A DNA stretch of 64,000 nt from Fusarium oxysporum f. sp. lycopersici 4287 (Eukaryota; Ascomycota; Sordariomycetes; Hypocreales; Nectriaceae), in the NCBI RefSeq assembly GCF_000149955.1, contig NC_030987.1, positions 2,261,236-2,325,235 on the forward strand, read 5' to 3'. This document shows positions 12,298-24,451 of the stretch, piece by piece. A model generated the notes under the pieces. The model was not told where the DNA came from, made no database searches, and worked only from the letters and a program-made list of their open reading frames with translations. How positions within the stretch are numbered: position 1 is the stretch's first letter; each line of letters opens with the position of its first letter. A program made the translations under genes and the position numbers.

Positions 12298-12330
12298 GCG
12301 GGGTGATTCCAGACTTTTGGCACGTGATTG
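12298..12330 (-). repeat. Right terminal inverted repeat of the Tc1-like element
   Basis: 33 bases ending just before TA at 12331-12332. Positions 12298-12321 are the exact reverse complement of 10952-10975. Confidence 0.85.
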
Positions 12331-12752
12331 TAATAGCGCTTAAAGGAAGTGAGTGACCTGAATCACAGAACCAGGGTGCTCACACACTAAATCCGAGATA
12401 ATGCGGGGCAGATGGTAATGATTCGCTCCCTTGCCGCGCAGTGTCTCACAGGTGGGCTTTGCTCGCCTATTGTGTTATTGGTACAATAATGGACAGGATA
12501 TCTGTAACTTATATGGTGTGTTCCTACCCCTGTGCGTATGCAGCCTTGATTTTGCTTTTAATTAAAGAACACTTGAGCTTGAACTTCATCTCCCGGCTCC
12601 CTTGAGCCTTTTCTCAAAGTACCTGTATGGTGGTGTATAGTAGGAGGAACCCCCCCATCGGGAAGATACAGCGGAATCGCTTGCACCCAATATCGCTGAT
12701 CTGCCACCAAATCGTTTCTGCTGTTTTATTTGTACTTCAGGCGCCTATTCGT
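12331..12752. other. Gap between transposon and TFIIIC gene
   Basis: No gene is seen. It should contain the 3' UTR of the minus-strand TFIIIC gene. No second copy or fragment of the transposon is visible. Confidence 0.5.
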
Positions 12753-15178
12753 TCATGCGACGAACTTTCCCCCACATCCACCACAAACTTCCCCTGATGC
12801 CTGTACATTTGCCCCTGGTCCAAAATGCGTCTCGACAACACGCTTCAACTCTGCGACTTTCAGACATCGCAACTCGCACACTGCACAGATTCGAGAAATA
12901 TCAGGAGCCATTATCGCCAGTCCCGTAGAAGCACAGCGCGCTATCCAAATGTGTCAACAACAACGGCAATAGAGAGGAGGAATAGTCAACTTACCAAACA
13001 AATGTCCGTTTTCACATTTTGCCTCTTCCTCTTCCAAACGTAAAGCCGCATCGCAAAATACGCAGTGTTGGCTAGCTGCAATATCTCTGAACTGCTCTCT
13101 CAATAGAGAATTGTTAAGCTCCGGAGATATCTTGCGGGTTGCTGTAGTCCCAAGCACTTCAGGGGCATTCCCGTACATCCACTCCCACACCTGGCCTTCA
13201 GTAGTCAAAGGCTTCGTTGGTGTGACTGCATCATATTCGCCACGCTCTTCGTCTCTTCTTGAGAACATGAGTTTACAGAGTGCTCGCCTTTCTGGGTGCA
13301 AAGTGCTGTATCGTGACACAAGCACTGCGGTTGTGCCGCCGCCGGGTGAATGCACCATGCCCCAGATGCGGTACCTCGATTCGGGAACTTGTAATTGTGC
13401 TGCGTCGTCGTCCATTAGGTCGTCTTCCGAGTCATCTGAATCCGAGTCTAATCCTTCCAGCGCAACCGCTCTTGCAACGAGCCGTGTTGTGTGCTTCCGA
13501 ATTCTTGTTGCCCATTTTGGCACAGAAGCCTCCGAGTCAGGAAGATTTGTTTGAAACCAGTCTTGGTTGCGTGATGTTGCAGATAATCTGGCGATTGAGT
13601 AGTACGGAACTGATCCTGTGTGTGTTATGCCTTGGTCGTGAATTAGAAGTCCTAAGTTGCCGTTAGATGTGTTGTGTGCAAAGCCTGTGAGAGTTATGTA
13701 CCAGAAATAGGATTCGATGAGACTATTTCATCTTCCTTGGAATACGTTGTCGAGCACTCCCAAGTATAGTGAGCGCCAGCCAACTCCTCAGCGTCGCCAA
13801 CAAACGAAACCTGAAACGGCTTCACATTGAACGGATCAGCGACCACGCCCCTGACTATGGGCTTATCATCGTCATATACGATCTCGAGTCACGTTAGCTA
13901 CGGTTATGCCACGCGTCATAAACCACGTACCAGGTCTTCCCACTCGATATACGCATCCGTTGATAGAAACATGCAAATGGCTGTCATATCCGTCTTCTCG
14001 ACTTCGATGTGTGGAGGCTGGCCTCTCTCCCAATTGCCCAGGATAGTGATCTTTCGGAACCCAACATGATTCTTTGCCAAATATGCCAGTATAGCGACAT
14101 TTTTGCCTTGGCTATTGAACCAAGGACTCCATTTCAAAGAAAAGGCACTCCCATGAGGCACGTAATCGGGATCTGTGATATCCACAGCCTATTTCATGTT
14201 AGAGTCTTCTCCGATAAAGTTCAGCATGACTCACATCTTCCTTAATATGTCTCCCTCTACCATCAAACCGGCCAACTTCTTGGATGTCCCATCGCGTCTC
14301 TTCACACGAGGGATCCCCTTCCTTTGCCTGCGAGAAGAGCTGCACCGCCATTACAGCTACTTCTTCGACATCATTGCAGTACGCTAGAAGACCTCTCCCT
14401 GTATCCACTTCTTTGGCCCACGAGAAGGCCTGGATGCGTTCATTCATATTTCGGTATCCATCTTCCTCGTTGCTGTCGGGCAGTGGAAGTTGGGCTCCGA
14501 GGCCCCAGAGTGTCTTCCATGCCTTGAAGCTTCGAACCCGCATGCCTGCTATCATTGCAGACTGCCGATCGATATGCTCACCAATCGCGTATATACACCC
14601 ACTGGTCGACAGTGCTGTTAAGATAGGTCGAAGATTGCAACCCAATCCATTTGGTGACCATTCTAACCTCACAATCTGGCAGATTGGCGCCCCCGAACCT
14701 GTGACTAACCCATTCCCCACGCCAGGAAACCAATTCTCGTCGTTAGCTGGCGGCCCAGCCACTCTGATACCGGAAAACGAACAAAGCTGTGCATTGATTG
14801 TGGGATCTGGACGGATCAAGCCTGAGGCCCGATAGGAGAGCGTGTACTGGCTCTGTAATTCTTCTTCATCCGCTCCTTCGTCAGGACCACCACTCCTCGG
14901 ATACTCGGGAAGAAATATGTAAATAGTATCATCTGTAGCAACTGCAAGCTCGGCGTCACAAGACCATGCTAGGGCATGAGTTGTCAGTGGACGCGACTTG
15001 AGATGAATTGTTTTGAGGGGCCTTGTCTTTTTTCCAGAACAGTCAGCAAGTCTTCTCTTATAACTTTCTATTCGACAAAGGAGATACAAAAAAGACTGTG
15101 CAGCTGTGGCAGAATTTCTCGCCCAAAAGCAGTCAAGCGAATCTTTTGTTATTGAAGCCTCACCTTGGACTTTTCCAT
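12753..15178 (-). CDS. TFIIIC subunit (delta-type N-terminus, zf-TFIIIC C-terminus)
   Basis: I read six exons: 15178-15164, 15026-14235, 14188-13931, 13861-13702, 13651-12995 and 12940-12753, for about 689 aa. All introns have GT...AG ends and the joins keep the frame. The first coding exon is only 15 bases (MEKSK) and is the least certain. The N-terminal half has the LAWSCDAELAVATDD segment and beta-propeller-like repeats of the TFIIIC delta family (GTF3C4 relatives). An acidic segment (SDSDDSEDD) precedes the C-terminal part. The last 110 residues hold a Cys/His-rich finger: CVFC, CENGH, RCAST, CAVC and CGGCGG, matching the putative TFIIIC zinc finger. By family knowledge it would act in RNA polymerase III transcription, at tRNA and 5S genes, in the nucleus. 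Confidence 0.85.
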
Positions 15179-15706
15179 CCTGGCAGCTGGGACGGACCGT
15201 GTCAAAAGACGTCCGCAAGTGACATGAGAATTATAACACTTATGGGATAATCAAGTGAAAAGGCGGATCGAGAATTTAATTCGACAGTGGCATGGCAGTA
15301 CCGAGACTTTGATGAGATATTCGTATGAAATGGTTGACACCAAAAAAGTTGCTGACTAAGAAGCAGTACACACCTCATACGCCATGAAGAACAACCAAAT
15401 ACGATCGTTTTGTGCTGCTAGGTGTTGAACTACATATACTCGAATTAGACTGCGAGTACCTGGTAGAAAGTATCATAGTGTACCAATAATACCAGGACAC
15501 GGACATTTATTTGAAATGGTATCAAAAACTCATGAAGCCAAGATACTTTGTGCAGGACCGTTTGTCTCTGGCCATATCTGCAGATTGCTCATGACTTATT
15601 ACTAGTACGGTAACAAAAAATACATCAATCCCGTCAAGTACGCCGTTCTCCATATTCTTGGTATGCCATAAATGTATAATAACAACAATACTCGTGATTA
15701 TTGACC
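15179..15706. other. Gap between TFIIIC and GPI8 genes
   Basis: About 530 bp serving as promoter/leader of the TFIIIC gene and 3' region of GPI8, both on the minus strand. No additional gene is seen. Confidence 0.5.
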
Positions 15707-16930
15707 TCAACCCTCCAAGAAGGACCCTAAAGTCCAGAGAAGGCCACAACCTGCAAGCGCTGTCGCACCAACGACTTTCTTGGTCCACCAGTTGTCATCC
15801 GTCAATGCCTTGGCTTTTTGGATCTTCCTGGCTGTCTCAGTTGGAGCACTGGCAGGTGCCTTTGCAGATACCTTCTCCCCAACAGACTCCTTGGCTGCCT
15901 CTGCTTCCCTCTGCTGCAGAAGGGCAATTTTCTTGCTGAGCGCCAGGAGATCCTCCTCGAGAGTCAGGTTGCCGCTGCGGTCAACCTCGACGTTCTGGAT
16001 ATTGCCGAAAAAGTCTGTGATCAGACGGCTACGGGCATTTTCTTCACCGCCGGGGAAGAGATCGTAGCGCACTCCGGCATGTGAGTGAATCTTGCCGAAG
16101 TCGTAGCTGTCGAACAGTTCGCCCACTGTCTTCTGGCTGTTCAGGTCCTTGACGTTGTTCTCGAGGAATTCAAGATTGTAGTACGTGTATCGATCGATGA
16201 CGGCGACGCCTACATCGTTGTCGGCGTGATGTGAGTATGAGGACTGATCGAGCTTGGAGGAACCGGTGGCGATGATGTTAGGGGAGTAAAGCCTGCTGTA
16301 CATAGTGTTCGCCTGGCAGGTATCGATCATGAAGAGGATTTCGTGATATCTGGACAGCATTAGTGGGTTACAAGAAAGCAATGGAGCTACCACCTACCTC
16401 TTCTTCTCCCACATCTCCTCAAAAGCGTTGGCAAGATCAAACGCGCCAATCTCCTCAGCATCCTGGAACTTGAGGAACTCGTTTCCGCCATGACCAGTCA
16501 TGTAAACCAGGATATTGCTTCGATCATCGGTAAGAAGGCGCTTGCTTCGCGGCATCTCCGCGCCCACGCGATCCGTCAACAGGCGAATAAAGTTCTCGAC
16601 AGTAACCTCGTAGCCACGGTAGTCCACCTCGATGTTGTCGCCGTAGAGATCAACAGCGCGATCAGAATTGCTGTAGACGGTTCCAGGGAACGCGTTCCGG
16701 GGATTGCAGGCCATGTCGTCGGGAAGCATGAGGATGATCTGGGAGTCAGGGATACCCAGACGCTTAACGGTGCGGTACATGGAGAGGACATTGGCGAGAT
16801 GACGGTAGTTGAACCAGAATCGCGATGTGCAGACGAGAACGGCCCAGTTGCTGGTATGCTCGGCGAAAGCGATTGTTGCGAACATGGTCGCTGCCACGAT
16901 GGCATGAAATCGAAGTATTGAGAGCTTCAT
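15707..16930 (-). CDS. GPI8: GPI-anchor transamidase catalytic subunit Gpi8
   Basis: Exons 16930-16398 and 16349-15707 (48-bp intron) give 391 aa. A signal peptide ([23 protein letters not shown]) precedes the C13 peptidase domain. The opening block [16 protein letters not shown] is diagnostic. The catalytic His lies in [12 protein letters not shown] and the catalytic Cys in [14 protein letters not shown]-terminal membrane span ([20 protein letters not shown]) anchors it in the ER membrane. By family knowledge, it cleaves the C-terminal signal of precursor proteins and joins them to GPI. An in-frame ATG 38 codons upstream was rejected because it would bury the signal peptide. Length and motifs are as expected for the family. 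Confidence 0.97.
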
Positions 16931-19900
16931 GGCGGGGGATGTGATGCGATGAAGCGAACTGGTTGACAAGGGAGCGTGGTAGAGTAAGGAGCGAAGTTTA
17001 GAAGACAGATGCAGCAAATGGCATATCCGCTGGCTGTATGTCAATGAAACTGAGGTTGCTAAGAAATGCTCCCTCAGACTTACAAATCTATACAGCGACG
17101 ATAATCATGAATTCCATCCACTGGATATCCCTTTTCGGATCAACGTCACCAAGGAGGGAACACCTAACATTTACGTTGATTGATTACTGTTCAACACATA
17201 ATCGGAGTCTTACCAGATCTGGACCCGGAGTTTTCGGCGTGTGGGATCCGATAAGACGGCCCCTGGCGCTTGTACTGATTCGAAGCACTAACAAATTCCC
17301 ACAGCATGTCACCAATCTGAAGTCACCAATCTGAAAAGGTAACTTCACCTCTCAGTTGTTACTATGTACATCTCGACAAAAAAGAAAATCTTGGGGTGAG
17401 CTGGCAAAGATGCGGATAATCTCCCCTTTTTCTTAACCAGGATTGAGAAACAGTTGGGGTAGGATCTGTTGGCGTCGTGTTTATTTGATGAGGGTATCTG
17501 ATATGGTTCGACTACGAGTGAGATATGCTCTGATGTTGGAAATGACTGTGTCATGGGTGTTGTTTTAGGGAATATCGAGTCTGAGAATGGGATCAGGTAC
17601 ATGTGGCTTGGCATGATTTGAGATCAACATGGCTAGGGAGTGTACAGGAAAAACACAACGAGGGTGTAATATCCATGGGATTTCATTGATGATTGTACGT
17701 CAGCCTCGAAATTATTAGTTTCGGGAATGATATCTGACAAGATTAACTGTCAATTTGGCTGAAGGACCGTGTTCTACGGACTGGCATCTAAACCTGTGGG
17801 CTTATGGTTCTGAGCTAGAGCATAAGAGTACTGTAGTTGAGCTAAGGCTGACAGGGCGTATGGATTGAGTCGTTCACGATGCTGACTCTGTTGTATTATG
17901 GAGGAAAAGATACAACGAGAACATTCTATCCCACTTAGCCAGTCTGAAGATACCTACATATTCAGCCTGGCCAGCACCTATGCGAAAACTTTTTTTCAAG
18001 ATTCAGGCAATCTTTATCTTAGCCTGAATCAAACGCTTCAGTCTGATGCGGATATACCAGCCAGGACCCATAAACCCCTCTTCTTGTGCTTTCATGGTCA
18101 TGATGGGAATCGAATTTTCAACACGATAACGAGAAAACACAATCTGTAATTAGTAAGTCACTTACAGTAGCGTCTCGTAGCTGCATGGAAGAGCGAACAT
18201 AAAAAATGGAGGACCCTGCACCGACTCCACCATGACGATGTGATAGACCATGGATATGGATGGAACTGAGACTGGGGTCGCAACGACTAGGACATTCAAG
18301 TTGTTCGCTGGGCAAGCTGCGACTAGAGGAGCAGAAAAGGTCACCTTGGCAGAGATGCCGAACAAAGCCGTTGGCGCATACCGAGAAAGGTGAACGACCT
18401 TGTGCATAACGACTCCATAAAATTAAGCCGTGTATCGTCAGGTGGGCTGAAAAGAAAAAAACAGAAGGCTTCTAGTGAGCCGCCAGTGACGAATGAGGGC
18501 CGGCACCGGAGTTGGAAAGGTACGATCACATGAATATTTCAGGCGTGAGATCCAAGTCGTCGAGTCGTGTTTTGAATGGCGTAGGTGATCCACTTGGCAT
18601 ATGTCTTCGTTATAACCGCTACCTTAGACCAGGTTATGCCATGCATGGACAGGGCATGGATCTTGAGCTGTACTGTATGGACGGTACTGTACTTCCAGTG
18701 CAGACCAAGGTTGGACTGGCTTAATTAAGGTAAACTCGGTGGTTGTGAGTCTTGGCCGAGGTTGAGCAATAATATCGTGCATAGAGCCACGGGGTCACTT
18801 CAGAAGCTCTGAGGTCGAGAACCAAAGACATCCAATGACGAGTGGTTCCGTGACTACATGCCGGAAACATCAGCTTGAAATGATGGAGCGCGTGGTAAAA
18901 AGCCTCAAACATCACCTGTTACCGAGAGAAGCTGGGGGAAGGAAACCTGGGGTCGAGGAGAAATAGCGATAGAATGATGTATCATGACAGTCCAAAACGA
19001 ACAGTCTAACCCCCAACATCTCCTCGGGAGAACCCCCAAACTTGGGTATGTGCGGCAATGAGCATCGTTTTCAATAATTATTATGACAATGCTGATCAAT
19101 GCCAATTATCGTCTGGTTTCAGTCCTCTTTGACAGAACTCTCCGATCATGACTGCGCACTTGACACTTAACTAGACCTGTTTACTTTCCTGGTTGTAAGG
19201 CTGGCTGATAGTGAAACTCCAAAGCTTCCATGATTTTTATACACACCTACCTACCTAGGTATCCGACATTGCCCCGCTAACCTTGTCGTAACACAACACG
19301 AAGGCCAAATGCAATGCATTGGATGCACACTTTCTTTGGGTCTGGGTCTCTGGCTGAGTAGGTTGACAAGGTGAGGAGTAAGATCAAAGTGCAAAGTGCA
19401 AAGTGTGTGTGTGCGTGTGTGTCGTGTTTCGACTATGGAGTGTTGGAGGTCTCAAACTTGTTGCTAAAAGTAGTCCTCATTACCTGTCCTTGTGCTCTTC
19501 TACTCCTCTTCTTACTCCTCCTATAACTTTCCCTCCTTTCAACTAATTATTTCCAAAGTCTAAGCTACAACGCGAAACCTAAACAACCAAACAAAATCGA
19601 AATACCACATACTCCTTTTCTCTTCCGCCTCATCTTATCTCCTACTATCCCGGGTGACACGGTGTATGTTACGCCCGTCACCTCAAGGACCCTGCCTTTG
19701 TCTCTGGCTTCACCTCAGGTCAACCTCTGCCGTGTGACGGTGACTCGCTGAGGTGAGCCCGGGTACCTCAAGCCCGGCTCCAAGGGACCAAATACCCCCT
19801 GGTCACCTGCTAAACAGCCACACCATAAACGATCCCAGTTGAGCTCCCTGCTTTGCTTTGTGTACCGGCAGACCTTCTGGACCGTGGCGTGCACATGAGT

Positions 19901-20294
19901 CTTTGGCTGAGTTATCCTCTTCCGTCTCATCTGATTTGAGTAATTCGACCCCCAGAGGCAAAACGCCAAAAACGCCGGGGAGCCTAAATCGGTCACTTTT
20001 GTAGTGGAGGCTTCAAGGTGCCTGGGTACAGTACTTACACTGCCCTGCCTAGTCCCGTCGGCTTTATAGTGGGCGCCTGCACAAGCTCCATCTAAAATAA
20101 CCAAACTAACTGCGCGACGTGCGCCAGGGTATTTGACTACCCCCTTGGCCTCCATCTCTTATTCGGTTCAATCCAACCTCACTCTTCTTTCCACCAAAAC
20201 AACTGACAAATCTTTCTCTTCAACTTGTCGAGATCTTTGCTGTCTCAGCACTGCTGCGGCTTGTTCCATTTTTGTCTCTGTTGAAGACTTCACC
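16931..20294. other. 3.4-kb divergent intergenic region
   Basis: This is the shared upstream region of GPI8 (-) and the histidine-phosphatase gene (+). No gene is supported: the largest frame (19715-20155, minus) has no family features. It contains short repeats: two and a half copies of AGTGCAA followed by a GT-rich tract near 19385-19424, CCTA repeats near 19248, and a long CT-rich leader (about 19480-19640), as in fungal promoters. Confidence 0.5.
19385..19424 (+). repeat. AGTGCAA tandem copies plus GT-rich microsatellite
   Basis: AAGTGCAAAGTGCAAAGTG is followed directly by a GT-dinucleotide run interrupted once by GC, in the upstream region of the histidine-phosphatase gene. Confidence 0.7.
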
Positions 20295-22520
20295 ATGGGC
20301 CGCACGCCGGCCTACATCTTTGTCGTCAGGTACGTTTTCAGCTACCTTTCCAGACCCCTGTCGTCATGATGCATCGTCGCGATCAGATCGCGTAGCCCTA
20401 GCGCTGCGTATGCGTACAGCATGACAGTATAGGCATGATGTTGATTAAAGAACTCAACTGACCTCTATTCTAGGCACGGCAACCGCCTTGACGCCGCCGA
20501 CAAGAAATGGCATCTTTCATCTCCTACACCCTATGATCCTCCTCTGACCTACGGCGGCTGGCTCCAAGCCAGAGCTGTCGGCAACCAAATCTCCAGTATT
20601 CTCGAACAAGCGAAAGACGAGTACGAGACGACTTCCAAAGGCACAAAAAAGCGACGTAGGTTCAAGGTCGTCATTCATAGCTCGCCATTCTTACGATGCG
20701 CCCAAACATCGATCGGAATCAGCTCCGGTCTTGCACAGACTCCCCATGAATCGCCTTACCGTCCGAACGACATCTTCGTTTCAGCAACGGGACCACCAAA
20801 ACACTTTCGATCTACAATATTACGTCTGGATTCCTTTCTCGGAGAATGGCTGTCTCCCGAGTACTTCGAACAGATTACCCCACCACCTGGTGCGGCCCTC
20901 ATGCTTGGAAGTGCAAAGGCCGAACTGCTACGACGCGAAGACTACAGTGCACTGACATCTGCACCCGCTCCCACTCCGATGCCTCATAGAGGCTCTACTG
21001 CTTCTCTCTGGAACGGGTCTCCTGCCGCCAGTCCGTCTCTTGGACCCTTGAGATCAGGGTCTGCAGTAGAAGGTTCAACAGGGTCGGCTATGGCTGCAGC
21101 TCTAACTGGGCAGCTGGCAACTCAGATGGAAAAGAAAGGGTACACAGTCCCAAAGCCGAACTATGCTATCTCGAGTTCCGGAAAGATCCCCGACGGATTC
21201 GTGGCCCATGCGCGTGACGAGTGCGTTGTGGTGGATTACCAATGGGATTCCATGAGAGCTCCACTAGATTTTGGGGATGGCGGCCAACTTGGAGAAGAGT
21301 GGACAGACATGCACAAGAGATTTCGACGCGGCCTGAAGAAGATGGTGGACTGGTACGCTACGACTGATGCGCCTGATGAGATGGTAACGCAGGCTGCCGG
21401 AGCTTCACAGAATGACACACATGACCCCTCGATTTCTGAAGACGAGGATGTAGAGACTGTTGTTATTCTTGTGTCTCATGGAGCTGGATGTAATGCTCTC
21501 ATTGGCGCCATCACTCATCAGCCTGTTCTTATGGATGTTGGAATTGCATCCATCACTATGGCAGTTCGAAAACAAGATGCCGACTACGACACTCTCCTGG
21601 CTGCATCAGCAAGTGAAACGCCAGACTCTGAACCCCATGTCTCTCCCCATCAGATGTACGATATTCGCATGTCTGCAAGCACAGAACACTTGCGCTCAAC
21701 AACCTCGACTCCAGTCTCATCCCGATCAACTTCAGCTGATGGTTTCCCTGCTGCTATCCGTGGCCGCAACCCCAGTATCAGCAGTACTGACGGACCCGGC
21801 CCACTCATTGGTTCTTTCGTCTATTCTGACCCTATCATTCCCATGGGCAGCCGTAGTGCTTCGGCCAGTGCGACTGTGGGATCGTCTATACGTCGAACTT
21901 CGGGGTCACAGCGGCCACTGAACCGAGGACCAGCTCTTACCACGGCAACAGGCGAACCAGGCTCAAGGAGCAACTCTCCGAGCGCTAACACATCCTCGTT
22001 CGGCCTGTGGACACCTGGGCCTTCGTCTCTTAGACTGATGGATGACGGTAGTGATGATGCCTCCGACAAGGAGGACTTCGATTCTGTGCTGCCTAACTTC
22101 AGCCGTTTTAAAGGTATTCCGGAGGACAACAAGGGAGAAGCCCAAGCTTCTGCTGCCATGTCTACCTCGAACTCATCTACACAATCATCTTTTTCCTCAC
22201 GCTTTGAACTTAAATCTACGAACTCATTATCTATGAGCTTGCCGCCAGCGGCCATCACCTCACTCAGCTCGTTCTCGTTCCCACCAAGTGGGGAGACTAC
22301 TCCAAAAGCCACACCCCGAGGTCCTATTCTCTCAGCCCCTATCAGAATCAAGACAGATATCTTGCACGATTTCGACAAGCCCGCTGAAGAGCTTCACATT
22401 GGACAACTTGGAGATGGTCTGGGCGGACTTTGGGGTCTTCCTCGACCTCCTGGCGAGGCCGAACGTTTCCGCGATATGAGTCTTTCAAAACGACGTTGGA
22501 CGACTACCGAGCGCGCTTAA
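20295..22520 (+). CDS. Histidine phosphatase (phosphoglycerate mutase-like) family protein
   Basis: Exon 1 is 20295-20329 and exon 2 is 20474-22520 (144-bp intron splitting the codon of the catalytic RHG arginine), giving 693 aa. The first half is a histidine phosphatase fold: RHGNR at residues 12-16 (catalytic His13), HSSPFLRCAQTS at about 80 and VSHGAGCN at about 345, the second catalytic His. The spacing between these is long because a Ser/Pro-rich insertion separates them. The C-terminal half (about 370-693) is Ser/Pro/Thr-rich, low complexity and probably disordered. Fungal relatives include Tfc7-like and UBASH3-like proteins. The substrate is not predictable, so it should not be called a glycolytic mutase. 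Confidence 0.85.
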
Positions 22521-23389
22521 CGCTCAACTCTCTTTGACACCCTACTATACTTGCCCTTTGACAGGATGATGACTCAAATGTCCTCTTCTCTCGAGGACTA
22601 GGGCAGAACGTTATTTATGTCTTCGCCTTATACTATTTCAGCGCGCGTTGCTTCCTGCTAGTCGTTTACTCTTACTTAACTCAACGACAGGCAGGTCTGT
22701 CTTTTTACTCATGGCATCGGCGAACTGGCGGGATACCATCCACTCATGAAATGGAGCACAGCAATGATATGCCGGACCTATTGGCATTGGGATTGATACC
22801 TAGGGAAGGGATGAATTTACAAGGACAACAACATGTTTCATTGAGTTGCTAAGAGTATATTGCTTTTCACTATGGGATTCGGCGCACGGTTATTACGGCG
22901 AAAACGGCGGCAATGTATTCTGGTACGTGGGATAGCATATAGCGATACCAGGATTATAGGCGCAATCGCCGTCAAGAGCCTAAGATTGCTCAAATGTATT
23001 TTGTTTAGAAAGTGAATACCAACTCTCATCTTCACTACCTTATTCGGTCATAGTTCGTGGCGAGCTAAGTAAAGCACCTGGCAGATGCGTGTAATTATGT
23101 TTTGATTCATCTATCCATCACAACAGAAAGTCAACAACACGATCTAACTGCTCATGATCTATGTGCGTAAAACAAATGATATGCTCAGCGCTCGAATTCT
23201 GCTTGAAATGCGCATCCACCGCCGATGGGAAAATACAATTCATGTCATGCCCAGCAACCAACGCCATCCATCTGCTGTGACCTTGTCCAATGGTCAACAA
23301 CCCGTATCGAAACCCTGAAAAATCCGAAAGCAAGCTTTTCTTGTCTATGCCTATATCGCTTTACCTCTTCGACTTCTTTGACATAGCAT
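22521..23389. other. Convergent 3' region
   Basis: 3' ends of the histidine-phosphatase gene (+) and the carnitine carrier gene (-). No further gene is recognised. Confidence 0.5.
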
Positions 23390-24451
23390 CTAGCCGAAGA
23401 CCTTGTTCATGGCCTGGTGAGCCAGCTCGACACCGAGGAAAGTAGCAGCGTTGGCGGGCACAGCACGAGCAAGGGCAGGACCAAATCCAGGGAAGAATGC
23501 CTTGACACCACCCTTTCCGTAGAGTTCACGAACGATGCTACCAACGGAGACGTTGCCCTCCGAGGTCTGCAGACGAGACTTGACCGTATCGATGGGGAAG
23601 ACAGGTATCCACATGGCAACTCCAGCGGCAGCTCCAGCGCATGTGATAGCACTGAGACTGAGCTGGCCGCTGGGCTTTCCAGTGAGGGGATCAATCGGTG
23701 TCATCTTTCGCTTGATGTACTCGTAGGCGGCAAAGTAGGCAGCAGAACCGGGGCCGTCACGGGCGAGAGTAGCAGCGCTGCCGCGGAAGACGCTGCGGAT
23801 ACCGCCCTCCTTGTAGAGCTGGCGGACGACGTCAACGCCTCCGTTATACTTGGGCTTCTCGCCAGGAGCAAGCTGCTTCTGACCCTGGACTTGGAGGATG
23901 ACCTTGATGCGCTCGAAGGGTGCTGTGATGGCGGTCATGGGAATGGCGGAGATGAAGCCGGCGGTTGAGATCTGGGCGATTGTGAGGCCCTCTGCGGGGA
24001 CTTCACTGACACCTCGGACGATTTGCTTGCCGAGGTCGTAACCCCAAAAGGACACAGCAACTAGCTAGGTCAGTTGACGGCATATGAAGTTGAAGAGGGA
24101 TTATAACATACACATAGGTGTGACACCGACAAGAGGCGCGCTTACGCCAGCGTAAAGACCTCTTCGCAGACCATCACGAGCAATACTCTTGCGAACAACA
24201 TCGATGGCAGAGGAGTAAACACCTCGCTCAGCGGTTTGAAGGCGGACCTTGACAAGATCGAAAGGATGTCCCACTACGACAGCGCAGAGACCACCGAAAC
24301 CACCAGCCGCAAAGGCGCGAAGCTGCTGAGCGAGGCCAGAGGATGCGCCGGCCTTGGAGTCATCCTTTGGTTCAGGAGCGGGCGCGATGGTCTTCAGCTT
24401 GTCTACGACACGGGCCTCGATGGCGGAGTCTGGGGTATCGGCGGAAGACAT
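23390..24451 (-). CDS. CRC1: Mitochondrial carnitine/acylcarnitine carrier
   Basis: Exons 24451-24112 and 24060-23390 (51-bp intron) give 336 aa. Three mitochondrial-carrier repeats are present, with signatures PFDLVKVRLQ, PFERIKVILQ and PIDTVKSRLQ. The GVTPMFAVSFWGYDLGKQ segment, rebuilt across the intron, and the FRGSAATLARDGPGSAAYFAAYE segment are characteristic of the carnitine/acylcarnitine carrier branch (yeast Crc1, Aspergillus AcuH). Function by family: exchange of carnitine and acylcarnitine across the inner mitochondrial membrane, so that peroxisome-derived acetyl units reach mitochondria. The N-terminal 40 residues are Ala/Asp-rich and precede the first helix. Its promoter carries several CCTCGG sites. 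Confidence 0.95.

Larger units (their letters stand above)
10943..12330 (-). mobile_element. Complete Tc1/mariner-family DNA transposon (1388 bp)
   Basis: A transposase gene is flanked by inverted repeats. The inner 24 bases are identical at both ends (10952-10975 and 12298-12321). Outside them, 9 further bases on each side match only partly (4 of 9), and each end is then bordered by TA (10941-10942 and 12331-12332), the target duplication of this superfamily. The transposase frame is uninterrupted apart from a clean 47-bp intron. It sits between a BTB gene and the 3' end of a TFIIIC gene and does not disrupt either. Confidence 0.9.

Noticed and set aside
19715..20155. 146-aa minus-strand ORF
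   Set aside because: No family features, upstream of a real gene and without coding-like composition. Treated as chance.
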